NCBI RefSeq assembly: GCF_016741875.1
Contig: NZ_JAERRF010000045.1
Span: 1-47,593, forward strand
Reading direction: 5' to 3'
DNA from: Streptomyces coffeae
Lineage (GTDB): Bacteria > Actinomycetota > Actinomycetes > Streptomycetales > Streptomycetaceae
DNA: 47,593 bases
This document shows positions 24,124 through 31,832 of the stretch, in pieces; position 1 is the stretch's first letter; each line of letters begins with the position of its first letter. A program made the translations under genes and the position numbers. The notes beneath the pieces were generated by a model that worked only from the letters and a program-made list of their open reading frames with translations, was not told the origin of the DNA and made no database searches.

Positions 24124-25875
24124 GTGGCTCAGAGCACCGAGACCGACTGGGTCTCCCGATTCGCCGACGAGGTCATTGCCGAGGCGGAGCGCCGCGCCCC
24201 CGGCACGGCGAAATCAGGTGCTCCGGCACCGGGGATCGTCTGCGCCTCGGGCCTCAGCCCGTCCGGCCCGATCCACCTCGGCAATCTGCGCGAGGTCATG
24301 ACCCCGCACCTGGTCGCCGACGAGATCCGGCGCCGTGGATACGAGTGCGTCCACATCCTGTCCTGGGACGACTACGACCGGTACCGGAAGGTCCCGGCCG
24401 GGGTCGACCCGTCCTGGTCCGAGCACATCGGCAAGCCGCTCACCTCCGTCCCGGCCCCGCCCGGATCCAGCCATGCCAACTGGGCCGAGCACTTCAAGGC
24501 GCCGATGATCGAGGCGCTGCGGCAGATGGGCATCGAGTTCCACGGCATCAGCCAGACGGAGAAGTACACCTCGGGTGCCTACCGCGAGCAGATCCTGCAC
24601 GCGATGCGCCACCGCACCCAGATCGACGCCGTGCTCGACCGCTACCGCACCAAGGACAAGCCGGGGGCGGCCAAGGGCGGCAAGAAGCAGCAGCAGAAGC
24701 CGGTCGACGAGGCCGAGCTCGCCGCCGCCGAGGGCTCCGGCGCGGCCGCCGAGGACGATGGCAGCGCGGGCAGCGCGGGCTATTACCCGTACAAGCCGTA
24801 CTGCTCGGTGTGCGAGCGCGATCTGACCACCGTCACCGCGTACGACGACGAGACCACCGAGCTCGGCTACACCTGCGCCTGCGGCCACGGCGAGACCGTC
24901 CTGCTCAGCGAGTACAACCGCGGCAAGCTGGTCTGGAAGGTCGACTGGCCGATGCGCTGGGCGTACGAGGGCGTGGTCTTCGAGCCCTCCGGTGTGGACC
25001 ACTCCTCGCCCGGCTCCTCCTTCGTCGTCGGCGGGCAGATCGTGCGCGAGGTCTTCGGCGGCGACCAGCCCATCGGCCCGATGTACGCCTTCGTCGGCAT
25101 CAGCGGCATGGCCAAGATGTCGTCCTCCAAGGGCGGGGTGCCAACCCCGGCCGACGCCCTGGAGATCATGGAGGCGCCGCTGCTGCGCTGGCTGTACGCC
25201 CGCCGCCGCCCCAACCAGGCGTTCAAGATCGCCTTCGATCAGGAGATCCAGCGGACCTACGACGAGTGGGACGCGCTGGCGCGCAAGATCGCCGAAGGCT
25301 CGGCCCAGCCCGCGGACGCCGCCGCCTACAGCCGCGCCACCCGCACCGCCGCCGGGGAACTTCCGGTCACCCCGCGCCCGCTGCCGTACCGCACGCTGGC
25401 GTCTGTGGTCGACATCACCACCGGCCATGACGAGCAGACGCTGCGCATCCTCGGCGACCTCGACCCGGAGAACCCGGTGAAGTCGCTGGACGACACCCGG
25501 CCGCGGCTCGACAAGGCCGAGCGCTGGATCACCACCCAGGTCCCGGCCGACCAGCGCACCCGGGTGCGCGAGGAGCCGGACACCGAGCGGCTGGCCTCGC
25601 TCGGCGAGACCGAGCGCGAGTCGCTGCGGCTGCTGCTCGAGGGCCTGGACGACCACTGGTCGCTGGACGGGCTGACCACGCTGGTCTACGGCGTGCCGAA
25701 GATCCAGGCGGGGCTGGTAGCGGACGCCAAGCCCACCCCGGAGCTGAAGGTGGCGCAGCGGTCGTTCTTCGCGCTGCTCTATGAGCTGCTGGTCGGCCGG
25801 GACACCGGCCCCCGGCTGCCCACGCTGCTGCTGGCGGTGGGGGCGGACCGGGTGCGCAAGCTGCTCGCGTCCTGA
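24124..25875 (+). CDS. lysS: class I lysyl-tRNA synthetase (archaeal type)
   Basis: A 583-residue synthetase of the class I LysRS-I type, unrelated in fold to bacterial class II LysRS. HIGH is GPIHLGNL (Ile50-Asn54) and KMSKS is KMSSSKG (Lys331 onward). A four-cysteine zinc-type knuckle (CSVCERD with TCACGHG) lies between. Residues 178-216 are a Lys/Gln and Ala/Glu-rich low-complexity insertion. GTG 24124 is preferred since AGGAAGGAAG lies 8 bases upstream; ATG 24097 and earlier starts are in frame. The C-terminal helical domain would recognise the anticodon. Confidence 0.95.
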   Translation: MAQSTETDWVSRFADEVIAEAERRAPGTAKSGAPAPGIVCASGLSPSGPIHLGNLREVMTPHLVADEIRRRGYECVHILSWDDYDRYRKVPAGVDPSWSEHIGKPLTSVPAPPGSSHANWAEHFKAPMIEALRQMGIEFHGISQTEKYTSGAYREQILHAMRHRTQIDAVLDRYRTKDKPGAAKGGKKQQQKPVDEAELAAAEGSGAAAEDDGSAGSAGYYPYKPYCSVCERDLTTVTAYDDETTELGYTCACGHGETVLLSEYNRGKLVWKVDWPMRWAYEGVVFEPSGVDHSSPGSSFVVGGQIVREVFGGDQPIGPMYAFVGISGMAKMSSSKGGVPTPADALEIMEAPLLRWLYARRRPNQAFKIAFDQEIQRTYDEWDALARKIAEGSAQPADAAAYSRATRTAAGELPVTPRPLPYRTLASVVDITTGHDEQTLRILGDLDPENPVKSLDDTRPRLDKAERWITTQVPADQRTRVREEPDTERLASLGETERESLRLLLEGLDDHWSLDGLTTLVYGVPKIQAGLVADAKPTPELKVAQRSFFALLYELLVGRDTGPRLPTLLLAVGADRVRKLLAS

Positions 25876-25900
25876 TCGCTGATCGCGCCGGAAGCACACG

Positions 25901-25948
25901 CGCGCCGAAGGGGGCGGACCGGGAATCCGGGCCGCCCCCTTCGGCGCG
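25901..25948. terminator. terminator between lysS and the DUF2637 gene
   Basis: A perfect 17-bp stem (25901-25917 with 25932-25948) encloses a 14-base loop that can itself pair CCGG with CCGG. It lies between two convergent genes and can act on both strands. Confidence 0.85.
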
Positions 25949-25975
25949 TACGGATGCGCTCCGCGGACAGCCGTC

Positions 25976-27358
25976 CTACGGGATCTGCTCGGACTGCATG
26001 CGTTCCTTGAAGTCCTTGATGTACGCCGCGAGCTCGTTGTTGCTCAGCTCGCTGACTCCGTAGGTTTCCCGCAGCCGCTGCCCGAACTGGTACGCCGAGG
26101 GGAACATCCCGTTGTCAGCGGTGTACTGGCGGAAGGCGCCGTAGAACACCTCGTCCCGAGGGATGTCCTCCGGCAGCTCGGAGACCGACCGCCCCGCCGT
26201 CTCGTACGCGGGGTAGGACTCCGGCTCGCGCTGCTCGGGGAGGTAGACGCCCTGGTTGTTCATCACGCCCTGGCCGCCGAGCTGACGCACCCGGCCCGGC
26301 CCGACGGGCACGGTCACCTGCGGCTGCTCGGCCGTCTCCGGCTGCGTCTGGTCCGCCGGGACCGGCTGCTGATAGCCGGACTGCTGGTACGCGGCCTGCT
26401 GGTAGACCGGCAGCGGCAGGGAGAGCGGCAACTCCTGCGGTCCGGGGGCGGGCGCCGGAGCCGGGGCCGCCGGACCGGCGCCAGGGGCGCCCGGCACACC
26501 GGCGGTTCCGGGCGCGGTGGGGGCGCCCGGGGTGCCCGGCGCGCCGGTCTCGGCCCCGGGGACGTCGTACGCCGCCGAATCAGTGGCGTCGGTCGCACCC
26601 GCCGTAGCCCCGGTGCCCATGCCTGCTGTGCCCGTACCGGCCGGCAGCGCCGACGGCAGGACCGCGTTCGCCTCCAGACCGGCCGCGGCCAGCCCCGCCG
26701 GGGCGGTGTTCGCCAGCGGCACCCCGTACCGCGCAAGCCGCAGCGGCATCAGTGACTCGACGGGCGCCTTGCGGCGCCAGCCGCGCCCGTAGCGGGCCCG
26801 CAGCCGGGCGCGGTAGACCAGCCGGTCCTGCTCCAGCTTGATGACCTCGTCGTAACTGCGCAGCTCCCACAGCTTCATCCGGCGCCAGAGCCGGAAGGTG
26901 GGCACCGGCGCGAGCAGCCAGCGGGCGATACGGACCGACTCCATATGCCGGTCGGCGGTGATGTCGGCGATCCGGCCGACCGCGTGCCGGGCCGCCTCGA
27001 CGGAGACGACGAAGAGCACCGGGATCACGGCGTGCATCCCGACCCCGAGCGGATCCGGCCAGGCGGCGGCGCCGTTGAAGGCGATCGTGGCGGCGGTCAG
27101 CAGCCAGGCCGTCTGTCGCAGCAGGGGGAAGGGGATCCGGATCCAGGTGAGCAGCAGATCCAGGGCGAGCAGAACGACGATCCCGGCGTCGATGCCGATG
27201 GGAAAGACGTTGGCGAAGGCGCCGAAGCCCTTGTCATGTGCGAGATCGCGCACGGCCGCATAGGAGCCGGCGAAGCCGATCGCGGCGATCACCACCGCTC
27301 CGGCGACGACCACCCCGATCAGTATTCGATGCGTACGTGTCAATTGCATCGCGGCCAC
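25976..27358 (-). CDS. DUF2637 membrane protein with Pro/Gln/Ala-rich linker
   Basis: A 460-residue protein. Residues 8-145 hold four membrane helices of the DUF2637 family, which is also found in the SpdB-like spread proteins of actinomycete plasmids. A basic stretch (LRSYDEVIKLEQDRLVYRARLRARYGRGWRRK) faces the cytoplasm. Residues 230-380 are low-complexity Ala/Gly/Pro/Gln. The last 60 residues (DEVFYGAFRQYTADNGMFPSAYQFGQRL) resemble a helix-turn-helix type domain seen at the C-terminus of Streptomyces DUF2637 proteins. GTG 27358 has GGGAGGGA 6 bases upstream. A function cannot be given. Confidence 0.75.
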   Translation of the reverse strand: MAAMQLTRTHRILIGVVVAGAVVIAAIGFAGSYAAVRDLAHDKGFGAFANVFPIGIDAGIVVLLALDLLLTWIRIPFPLLRQTAWLLTAATIAFNGAAAWPDPLGVGMHAVIPVLFVVSVEAARHAVGRIADITADRHMESVRIARWLLAPVPTFRLWRRMKLWELRSYDEVIKLEQDRLVYRARLRARYGRGWRRKAPVESLMPLRLARYGVPLANTAPAGLAAAGLEANAVLPSALPAGTGTAGMGTGATAGATDATDSAAYDVPGAETGAPGTPGAPTAPGTAGVPGAPGAGPAAPAPAPAPGPQELPLSLPLPVYQQAAYQQSGYQQPVPADQTQPETAEQPQVTVPVGPGRVRQLGGQGVMNNQGVYLPEQREPESYPAYETAGRSVSELPEDIPRDEVFYGAFRQYTADNGMFPSAYQFGQRLRETYGVSELSNNELAAYIKDFKERMQSEQIP

Positions 27359-27444
27359 CCGCGATCCCTCCCCGTCCTTGGCAACAGCGCGCCCAGGGTC
27401 GCATACACGTCAAGCGCCTCGGACGGGAAGGGGTGGCGGACCGA

Positions 27445-28257
27445 CTAGGCGCTGGTCTTCTTCTTGCCGCTGTCGGCGGAGGCGTTGTCGTCGGGCTTGC
27501 TGCCCGAACCGCCCGAACCGCCCGAACCACCCGAACCGCTCGAGTTGCTCGAGTCGCTCGAAGCGCCCTTGCCACCCTTGCCGACGGACTCGACGACCTC
27601 CTTGGCCGCGTCCTTGGCGTCCTTCAGCAGATCGGCGGCGTCCGGCGTCTTGGCGGTCTCATAACCGGCACCGTCGTACTCGATCACCACCACGACGTTG
27701 GCCGTACGGGCGACGACCGTCTGGTTGCGGAAGTCGTCGCCGTCCTTCTTGGTCTTGGTGCTGACCGTGGTGGCCGCGTCGCCGATGCCCCCGGCCTGCT
27801 CGGTCTTGGCGTCCTTGGCGCCGTCGGCCGTGGCGGCCTTGCTCGCCTGCTGGCCCGCGAACGCCTGGGCGCGCTTGTCACCGCTGCCCATCCCGCTGTC
27901 GGAGTGGAAGAGCTTGAGGGAGACGGTCAGTGACCGGTACTTGAATCCGTCGAGGCCGCTCCACAGGCAGCTCGCGGCCGTGTTGGTGTCCGCCGACGGC
28001 AGTGCCTTGCCCTTCTTCTGCTCCGCCTTCGGGACGAGCTCGCCGACGGTCTTGCCCGACAGGGAGGTGCAGACATCGGGCAGCTTGCTGAACTTTGCTG
28101 CCGCTACGGTCGGGGACGGACTGGGCGAGGCGGATCTCGATGGATTGTCCGCGTTCTTCTTGTCGTCGTCGGAGCCGGAGGAGCAGCCTGCGACCAGCAC
28201 TACAGGTACGGTCGCGCAGGCGAGTATTCGGGCGAGTCGCGGGGCTGAACGGTGCAT
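27445..28257 (-). CDS. DUF3558-like lipoprotein
   Basis: A 270-residue lipoprotein: signal peptide with lipobox LVAGC near residue 24, then a Ser/Pro linker, a globular domain (FSKLPDVCTSLSGKTVGELVP, AASCLWSGLDGFKYRSLTVSL, VVARTANVVVVIEYDGAGY) with two cysteines, and a GSGGSGG tail ending in lysines. This is the DUF3558 arrangement, a secreted domain of unknown function common in actinobacteria. ATG 28257 follows GAAGGA closely. The similar gene upstream (28403-29329) looks like a diverged tandem paralogue. The repeats in the tail come from a CCCGAACCG DNA repeat. Confidence 0.75.
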   Translation of the reverse strand: MHRSAPRLARILACATVPVVLVAGCSSGSDDDKKNADNPSRSASPSPSPTVAAAKFSKLPDVCTSLSGKTVGELVPKAEQKKGKALPSADTNTAASCLWSGLDGFKYRSLTVSLKLFHSDSGMGSGDKRAQAFAGQQASKAATADGAKDAKTEQAGGIGDAATTVSTKTKKDGDDFRNQTVVARTANVVVVIEYDGAGYETAKTPDAADLLKDAKDAAKEVVESVGKGGKGASSDSSNSSGSGGSGGSGGSGSKPDDNASADSGKKKTSA

Positions 28258-28402
28258 GGATCCTTCGCTCATTCTCTGTCGATGGGCGGATGTGCCGCCC
28301 GCGTCATTAGTCGGCACGGTACGCGGCCGATGCGCGGGCGTCCCAATCTCCGAGGTCTTCGCGGGGTGTCCTGGGTCATTCCACGGGTTCGTGCCGGGCC
28401 CG

Positions 28403-29329
28403 CTATTCGTTGAGGCGGTCGGTCAGCTCCTGGGCCAAGTCTTCGGCGTTTTCCTGTAGTTCTTCGCTGTCGGGAATGCTCGTCTTGTCGGTCGACCACT
28501 GGTTGTAACGAATGGTGGCAATCACATTCGAGGACCGGAACACCACGGTGATGTCGCGGTGGATACCGGAGTCCTTGGTGATCAACTGGTCGTTGAGGAA
28601 GGCGTCGTCGCCGAGGTCGTCGAGGCGGCGTGGGGCGGTTCCGTCGAATTCCTCGTCACTCGTCGCACTTTCATCGCTTTGAGGTGACTCATCACTCTTC
28701 GGGGCATTGGTTCCCTTGCCGCCCTTTTTACCCTCGCTACCCCTTTCGCTGCTGCCGCTCTCGCCGGAGCTGGGCGTCGAACCGGGGACCGCGTCGTCGC
28801 CGCCCCCGTCGTCGGCGGAGCCCTCGGACGCGTCGGAGGAGCCGGAGGGGGCCGAGGGGGTGCTCGGGGCGTCCGGGACATGCGCGGCGACGGCCTTCTT
28901 CTCGTAGAGGTCCTGTGCCCGGTCGTCATCGCTGACGGCCGGGTCGTACGACACGACGCGCTCGAAGTCCAAGGTCAGATAACGGGTGCCGTCGGGTGTC
29001 TCCATCTTCCAGCGGCAGCCGTCGCGCCGGTCTATGTCGTAGGTGAGGGCCGCCTGCCCCTCGTACGCCTTGTTGTCCTCGTCGCCGCCGGGCAGCAGGG
29101 TCTGGAGGGTCTTCATGCTCACGGCGCCGCATGCCTCGGGCAGGGACCGATAGCGGCCGGGCTCGGCCGAGACCTGGTGCCCGGAGTCGTCCGAGGCGCC
29201 GTCGTCCCCGCTGGGCCTCGAGTCGGAGCCGGTGCATCCGCTGAGCCCGGCGGCGGCGAGCACGCTGATGAGCACGGCGACGGCCGAGCTGGCGCGCCAT
29301 CCGTACGCCCTTCGCTGCGCTGGCTGCAC
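28403..29329 (-). CDS. DUF3558-like lipoprotein, paralogue of the next gene
   Basis: A 308-residue lipoprotein with a signal peptide and lipobox LSGC near residue 32. The domain has YRSLPEACGAVSMKTLQTLLPG and GCRWKMETPDGTRYLTLDFE, sharing the Cys and C-x-W pattern of its neighbour. Then come about 110 residues of Ser/Asp/Glu/Gly low complexity (residues 140-240). It closes with ITVVFRSSNVIATIRYNQ, matching the neighbour's NVVVVIEYDG strand. GTG 29329 is chosen because GAAGGGA lies 8 bases upstream and the signal peptide begins right after. It is divergent from rtcB. Confidence 0.75.
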   Translation of the reverse strand: MQPAQRRAYGWRASSAVAVLISVLAAAGLSGCTGSDSRPSGDDGASDDSGHQVSAEPGRYRSLPEACGAVSMKTLQTLLPGGDEDNKAYEGQAALTYDIDRRDGCRWKMETPDGTRYLTLDFERVVSYDPAVSDDDRAQDLYEKKAVAAHVPDAPSTPSAPSGSSDASEGSADDGGGDDAVPGSTPSSGESGSSERGSEGKKGGKGTNAPKSDESPQSDESATSDEEFDGTAPRRLDDLGDDAFLNDQLITKDSGIHRDITVVFRSSNVIATIRYNQWSTDKTSIPDSEELQENAEDLAQELTDRLNE

Positions 29330-29488
29330 TGTCCGTGTCCCTTCGAGCGAAAACTGCTTGCCGCCCGTGGGCGGTCGCTGGACACAATGTCTACCGCACG
29401 CGCTGCCGTGCTTGCCGGTCGACCGCCACCAATAAGGCATAAGCCCGGTTTTTGCGTTTTCTGTCTTTCACGGGGGAATGAGTAAATC

Positions 29489-30682
29489 ATGTCGTACGTC
29501 GAGGTGTCCGGGGCGAACGTCCCGATCCGTATGTGGACCGATCCTTCGACGGTCGAGGACGGCGCCATGCAGCAGCTGCGGAATGTCGCCACCCTGCCGT
29601 GGATCAAGGGTCTGGCCGTGATGCCCGATGTGCACTACGGCAAGGGCGCCACGGTCGGCTCGGTGATCGCCATGCGGGGCGCGGTGTGCCCGGCGGCGGT
29701 CGGTGTCGACATCGGCTGCGGAATGTCGGCGGTCAAGACGTCGCTCACCGCGAACGACCTGCCCGGAGATCTGTCCCGGCTGCGGTCCAAGATCGAGCAG
29801 GCGATCCCGGTGGGACGGGGGATGCATGACGACCCGGTGGACCCCGGGCGGCTGCATGGATTCGCCACCGCGAAGTGGGACGACTTCTGGGGACGCTTCA
29901 ACGGCGTCGCCGAGGCGGTCAAGTTCCGTCAGGACCGTGCCACCAAGCAGATGGGTTCGCTCGGTTCGGGAAACCACTTCATTGAGTTCTGTCTCGATGA
30001 CAGCGGTTCGGTCTGGCTGATGCTCCACTCCGGATCCCGCAACATCGGCAAGGAGCTGGCCGAGTACCACATCGGCGAGGCCCGGAAGCTTCCGCACAAC
30101 CAGAACCTGATCGACCGCGATCTGGCCGTCTTCATCGCGGACACCCCACAGATGGCGGCGTACCGGCACGATCTGTTCTGGGCGCAGGAGTACGCCAAGT
30201 ACAACCGCTCGATCATGATGGGGCTCTTCCAGGACGTGGTGCGCCGGGAGTTCAAGAAGGCGAAGCCGGTCTTCGAGCCTGTCATCTCCTGCCACCACAA
30301 CTATGTCGCCGAGGAGCGCTACGAGGACATGGACCTGCTGGTCACCCGCAAGGGCGCGATCCGCGCGGGCAGCGGGGACTACGGGATCATCCCGGGCTCG
30401 ATGGGCACCGGTTCGTACATCGTGCGCGGCCTGGGGAACGCGGCGTCGTTCAACTCGGCGTCGCACGGCGCGGGTCGGAGGATGAGCCGCAACGCGGCGA
30501 AGAAGCGCTTCTCGACACGGGATCTGGAGGAGCAGACGCGTGGCGTGGAGTGCCGGAAGGACTCCGGCGTCGTGGACGAGATCCCGGGCGCCTACAAGCC
30601 GATCGAGCAGGTCATCGACCAGCAGAGGGACCTTGTCGAGGTGGTGGCGAGGCTCAAGCAGGTTGTGTGTGTGAAGGGTTGA
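29489..30682 (+). CDS. rtcB: RNA-splicing ligase RtcB
   Basis: A 397-residue GTP- and manganese-dependent RNA ligase that joins 2',3'-cyclic phosphate or 3'-phosphate ends to 5'-OH ends. Metal and active-site motifs are PDVHYGKGATVGS, GVDIGCGM (cysteine ligand), GSLGSGNHFIE, LHSGSRNIG, and SHGAGRRMSR with the guanylylated histidine. All residues look intact. No archease or RtcA gene lies nearby, so a tRNA-repair operon is not evident. ATG 29489 follows GGGGGA at 29471-29476. The upstream 159 bases are A+T-rich and shared with the divergent lipoprotein gene. Confidence 0.95.
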   Translation: MSYVEVSGANVPIRMWTDPSTVEDGAMQQLRNVATLPWIKGLAVMPDVHYGKGATVGSVIAMRGAVCPAAVGVDIGCGMSAVKTSLTANDLPGDLSRLRSKIEQAIPVGRGMHDDPVDPGRLHGFATAKWDDFWGRFNGVAEAVKFRQDRATKQMGSLGSGNHFIEFCLDDSGSVWLMLHSGSRNIGKELAEYHIGEARKLPHNQNLIDRDLAVFIADTPQMAAYRHDLFWAQEYAKYNRSIMMGLFQDVVRREFKKAKPVFEPVISCHHNYVAEERYEDMDLLVTRKGAIRAGSGDYGIIPGSMGTGSYIVRGLGNAASFNSASHGAGRRMSRNAAKKRFSTRDLEEQTRGVECRKDSGVVDEIPGAYKPIEQVIDQQRDLVEVVARLKQVVCVKG

Positions 30683-30691
30683 CGGCCCGAT

Positions 30692-30741
30692 CCGGGAGGA
30701 TCCCCGGACCGGGTGGAGGCCCGGTCCGGGGATCCTCCCGG
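30692..30741. terminator. 22-bp perfect hairpin after rtcB
   Basis: The arms 30692-30713 and 30720-30741 are perfectly complementary over 22 bp with a 6-base loop, 9 bases past the rtcB stop. A second smaller stem (30744-30750 with 30758-30764) follows. It probably ends both rtcB and the convergent SDR gene. Confidence 0.85.
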
Positions 30742-30826
30742 GCGGGGCCGAGGTGCCCGGCCCCCTGACGGGGGTGGGGGCTGGGCACCGGCAGGGCCTC
30801 CCGTTTTCCGTCCTCGGCTTCCGGTC

Positions 30827-31582
30827 TCAGCGTTCGCGGTGGACCTTGTGCTGGGCGGCCTGGGCGCGGGGCCGGACCACCAGCAGATCGATGTTGACGT
30901 GGGAGGGCCGGGTGACGGCCCACTCGACGGTGTCGGCGACATCGTCCGCGGTGAGCGGCTCGGCGACGCCCTCGTAGACGGCCGCGGCCTGGGACGCGTC
31001 GCCGCGGAACCGCTTCACCGCGAACTCGTCCGTCTTGACCATGCCGGGCGCGATCTCGATGACGCGTACCGGCTCACCGCACAGCTCCAGCCGCAGGGTG
31101 GCGGCGATGGCGTGCGCCCCGTGCTTGGCGGCCACATAACCGCCGCCGCCCTCGTACGCGAGATGGCCCGCCGTCGAGGACATGACGACGACCGTGCCGT
31201 CGCCCGAGGCGGTGAGCGCGGGCAGCAGGGCCTGGGTGACCTGGAGGACACCCATCACATTCACCTCGTACATCGCCCGCCAGTCGTCCGGTTCGGCGTT
31301 GGCGACGGTCTCGGTGCCGATGGCGCCGCCCGCGTTGTTCACCAGGGCGTCGGAGCGGTCGAGGGAGGCGGCGAACGCATTGACGGCGTCGCGGTCGGTG
31401 ACGTCCAGGACATATGCCTCGGCCTCGTGGCCCGCCTCGGTCAGCTCACCGGCGAGCGCCTCGATCCGGTCCGCGCGGCGCGCGGTGAGGACGACACGGA
31501 AACCGGCGGCGGCGAGTCGACGGGCGGTCGCGGCGCCGATGCCACTGCTGGCGCCGGTGATGACTGCGGTACGGGTGGTCAT
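30827..31582 (-). CDS. short-chain dehydrogenase (SDR)
   Basis: A 251-residue classical SDR: VITGASSGIGAATA binds the cofactor near residues 7-18, ALVNNAGGAIG is the NNAG block, Ser in VVMSSTAGH and Tyr/Lys in GGYVAAKHG form the active site, and EIAPGMVKTDEF follows. The family is close to YdfG-like serine/3-hydroxy acid dehydrogenases. ATG 31582 has AGGAGG 4 bases upstream. A 9-bp triple repeat lies just before the ribosome site. Divergent from the repeat-rich secreted protein gene, with 250 bases between. Confidence 0.82.
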   Translation of the reverse strand: MTTRTAVITGASSGIGAATARRLAAAGFRVVLTARRADRIEALAGELTEAGHEAEAYVLDVTDRDAVNAFAASLDRSDALVNNAGGAIGTETVANAEPDDWRAMYEVNVMGVLQVTQALLPALTASGDGTVVVMSSTAGHLAYEGGGGYVAAKHGAHAIAATLRLELCGEPVRVIEIAPGMVKTDEFAVKRFRGDASQAAAVYEGVAEPLTADDVADTVEWAVTRPSHVNIDLLVVRPRAQAAQHKVHRER

Positions 31583-31597
31583 CGGCCCTCCTGTTGA

Positions 31598-31624
31598 TGA
31601 ATCTGGTGAATCTGGCGAATCTGA
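31598..31624 (-). repeat. 9-bp tandem repeat upstream of the SDR start
   Basis: Three copies of TGAATCTGG (the last as CGAATCTGA) run from 31598 to 31624, ending 16 bases from the SDR start codon, so they would be in its leader. They could be an operator or replication slippage. The remaining divergent space up to 31832 is relatively A+T-rich near 31680-31735 and probably holds promoters. Confidence 0.45.
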
Positions 31625-31832
31625 TGACATGCCTGACGGCTGGGTGCGGCCTGGGTCTGGTCGAGGCTGACCGCACATGATCCATACGAAGGATATGACG
31701 GTCTGATTTACATCCAATCGAGGGAGTCAAGATCGGAAACCGCTACTGGCTCCGGGGCCCGGGGAAGGGAGCACAGCGACCGGCGCGGCGCCGGCGAGGA
31801 GCATCCCCATGCCCAAGGAGTGAGTTGAGCCC

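Noticed and set aside
27495..27545. Short CRISPR-like repeat of CCCGAACCG units
   Set aside because: Units are contiguous, in frame, and code the GSGG tail of a lipoprotein; there are no spacers.
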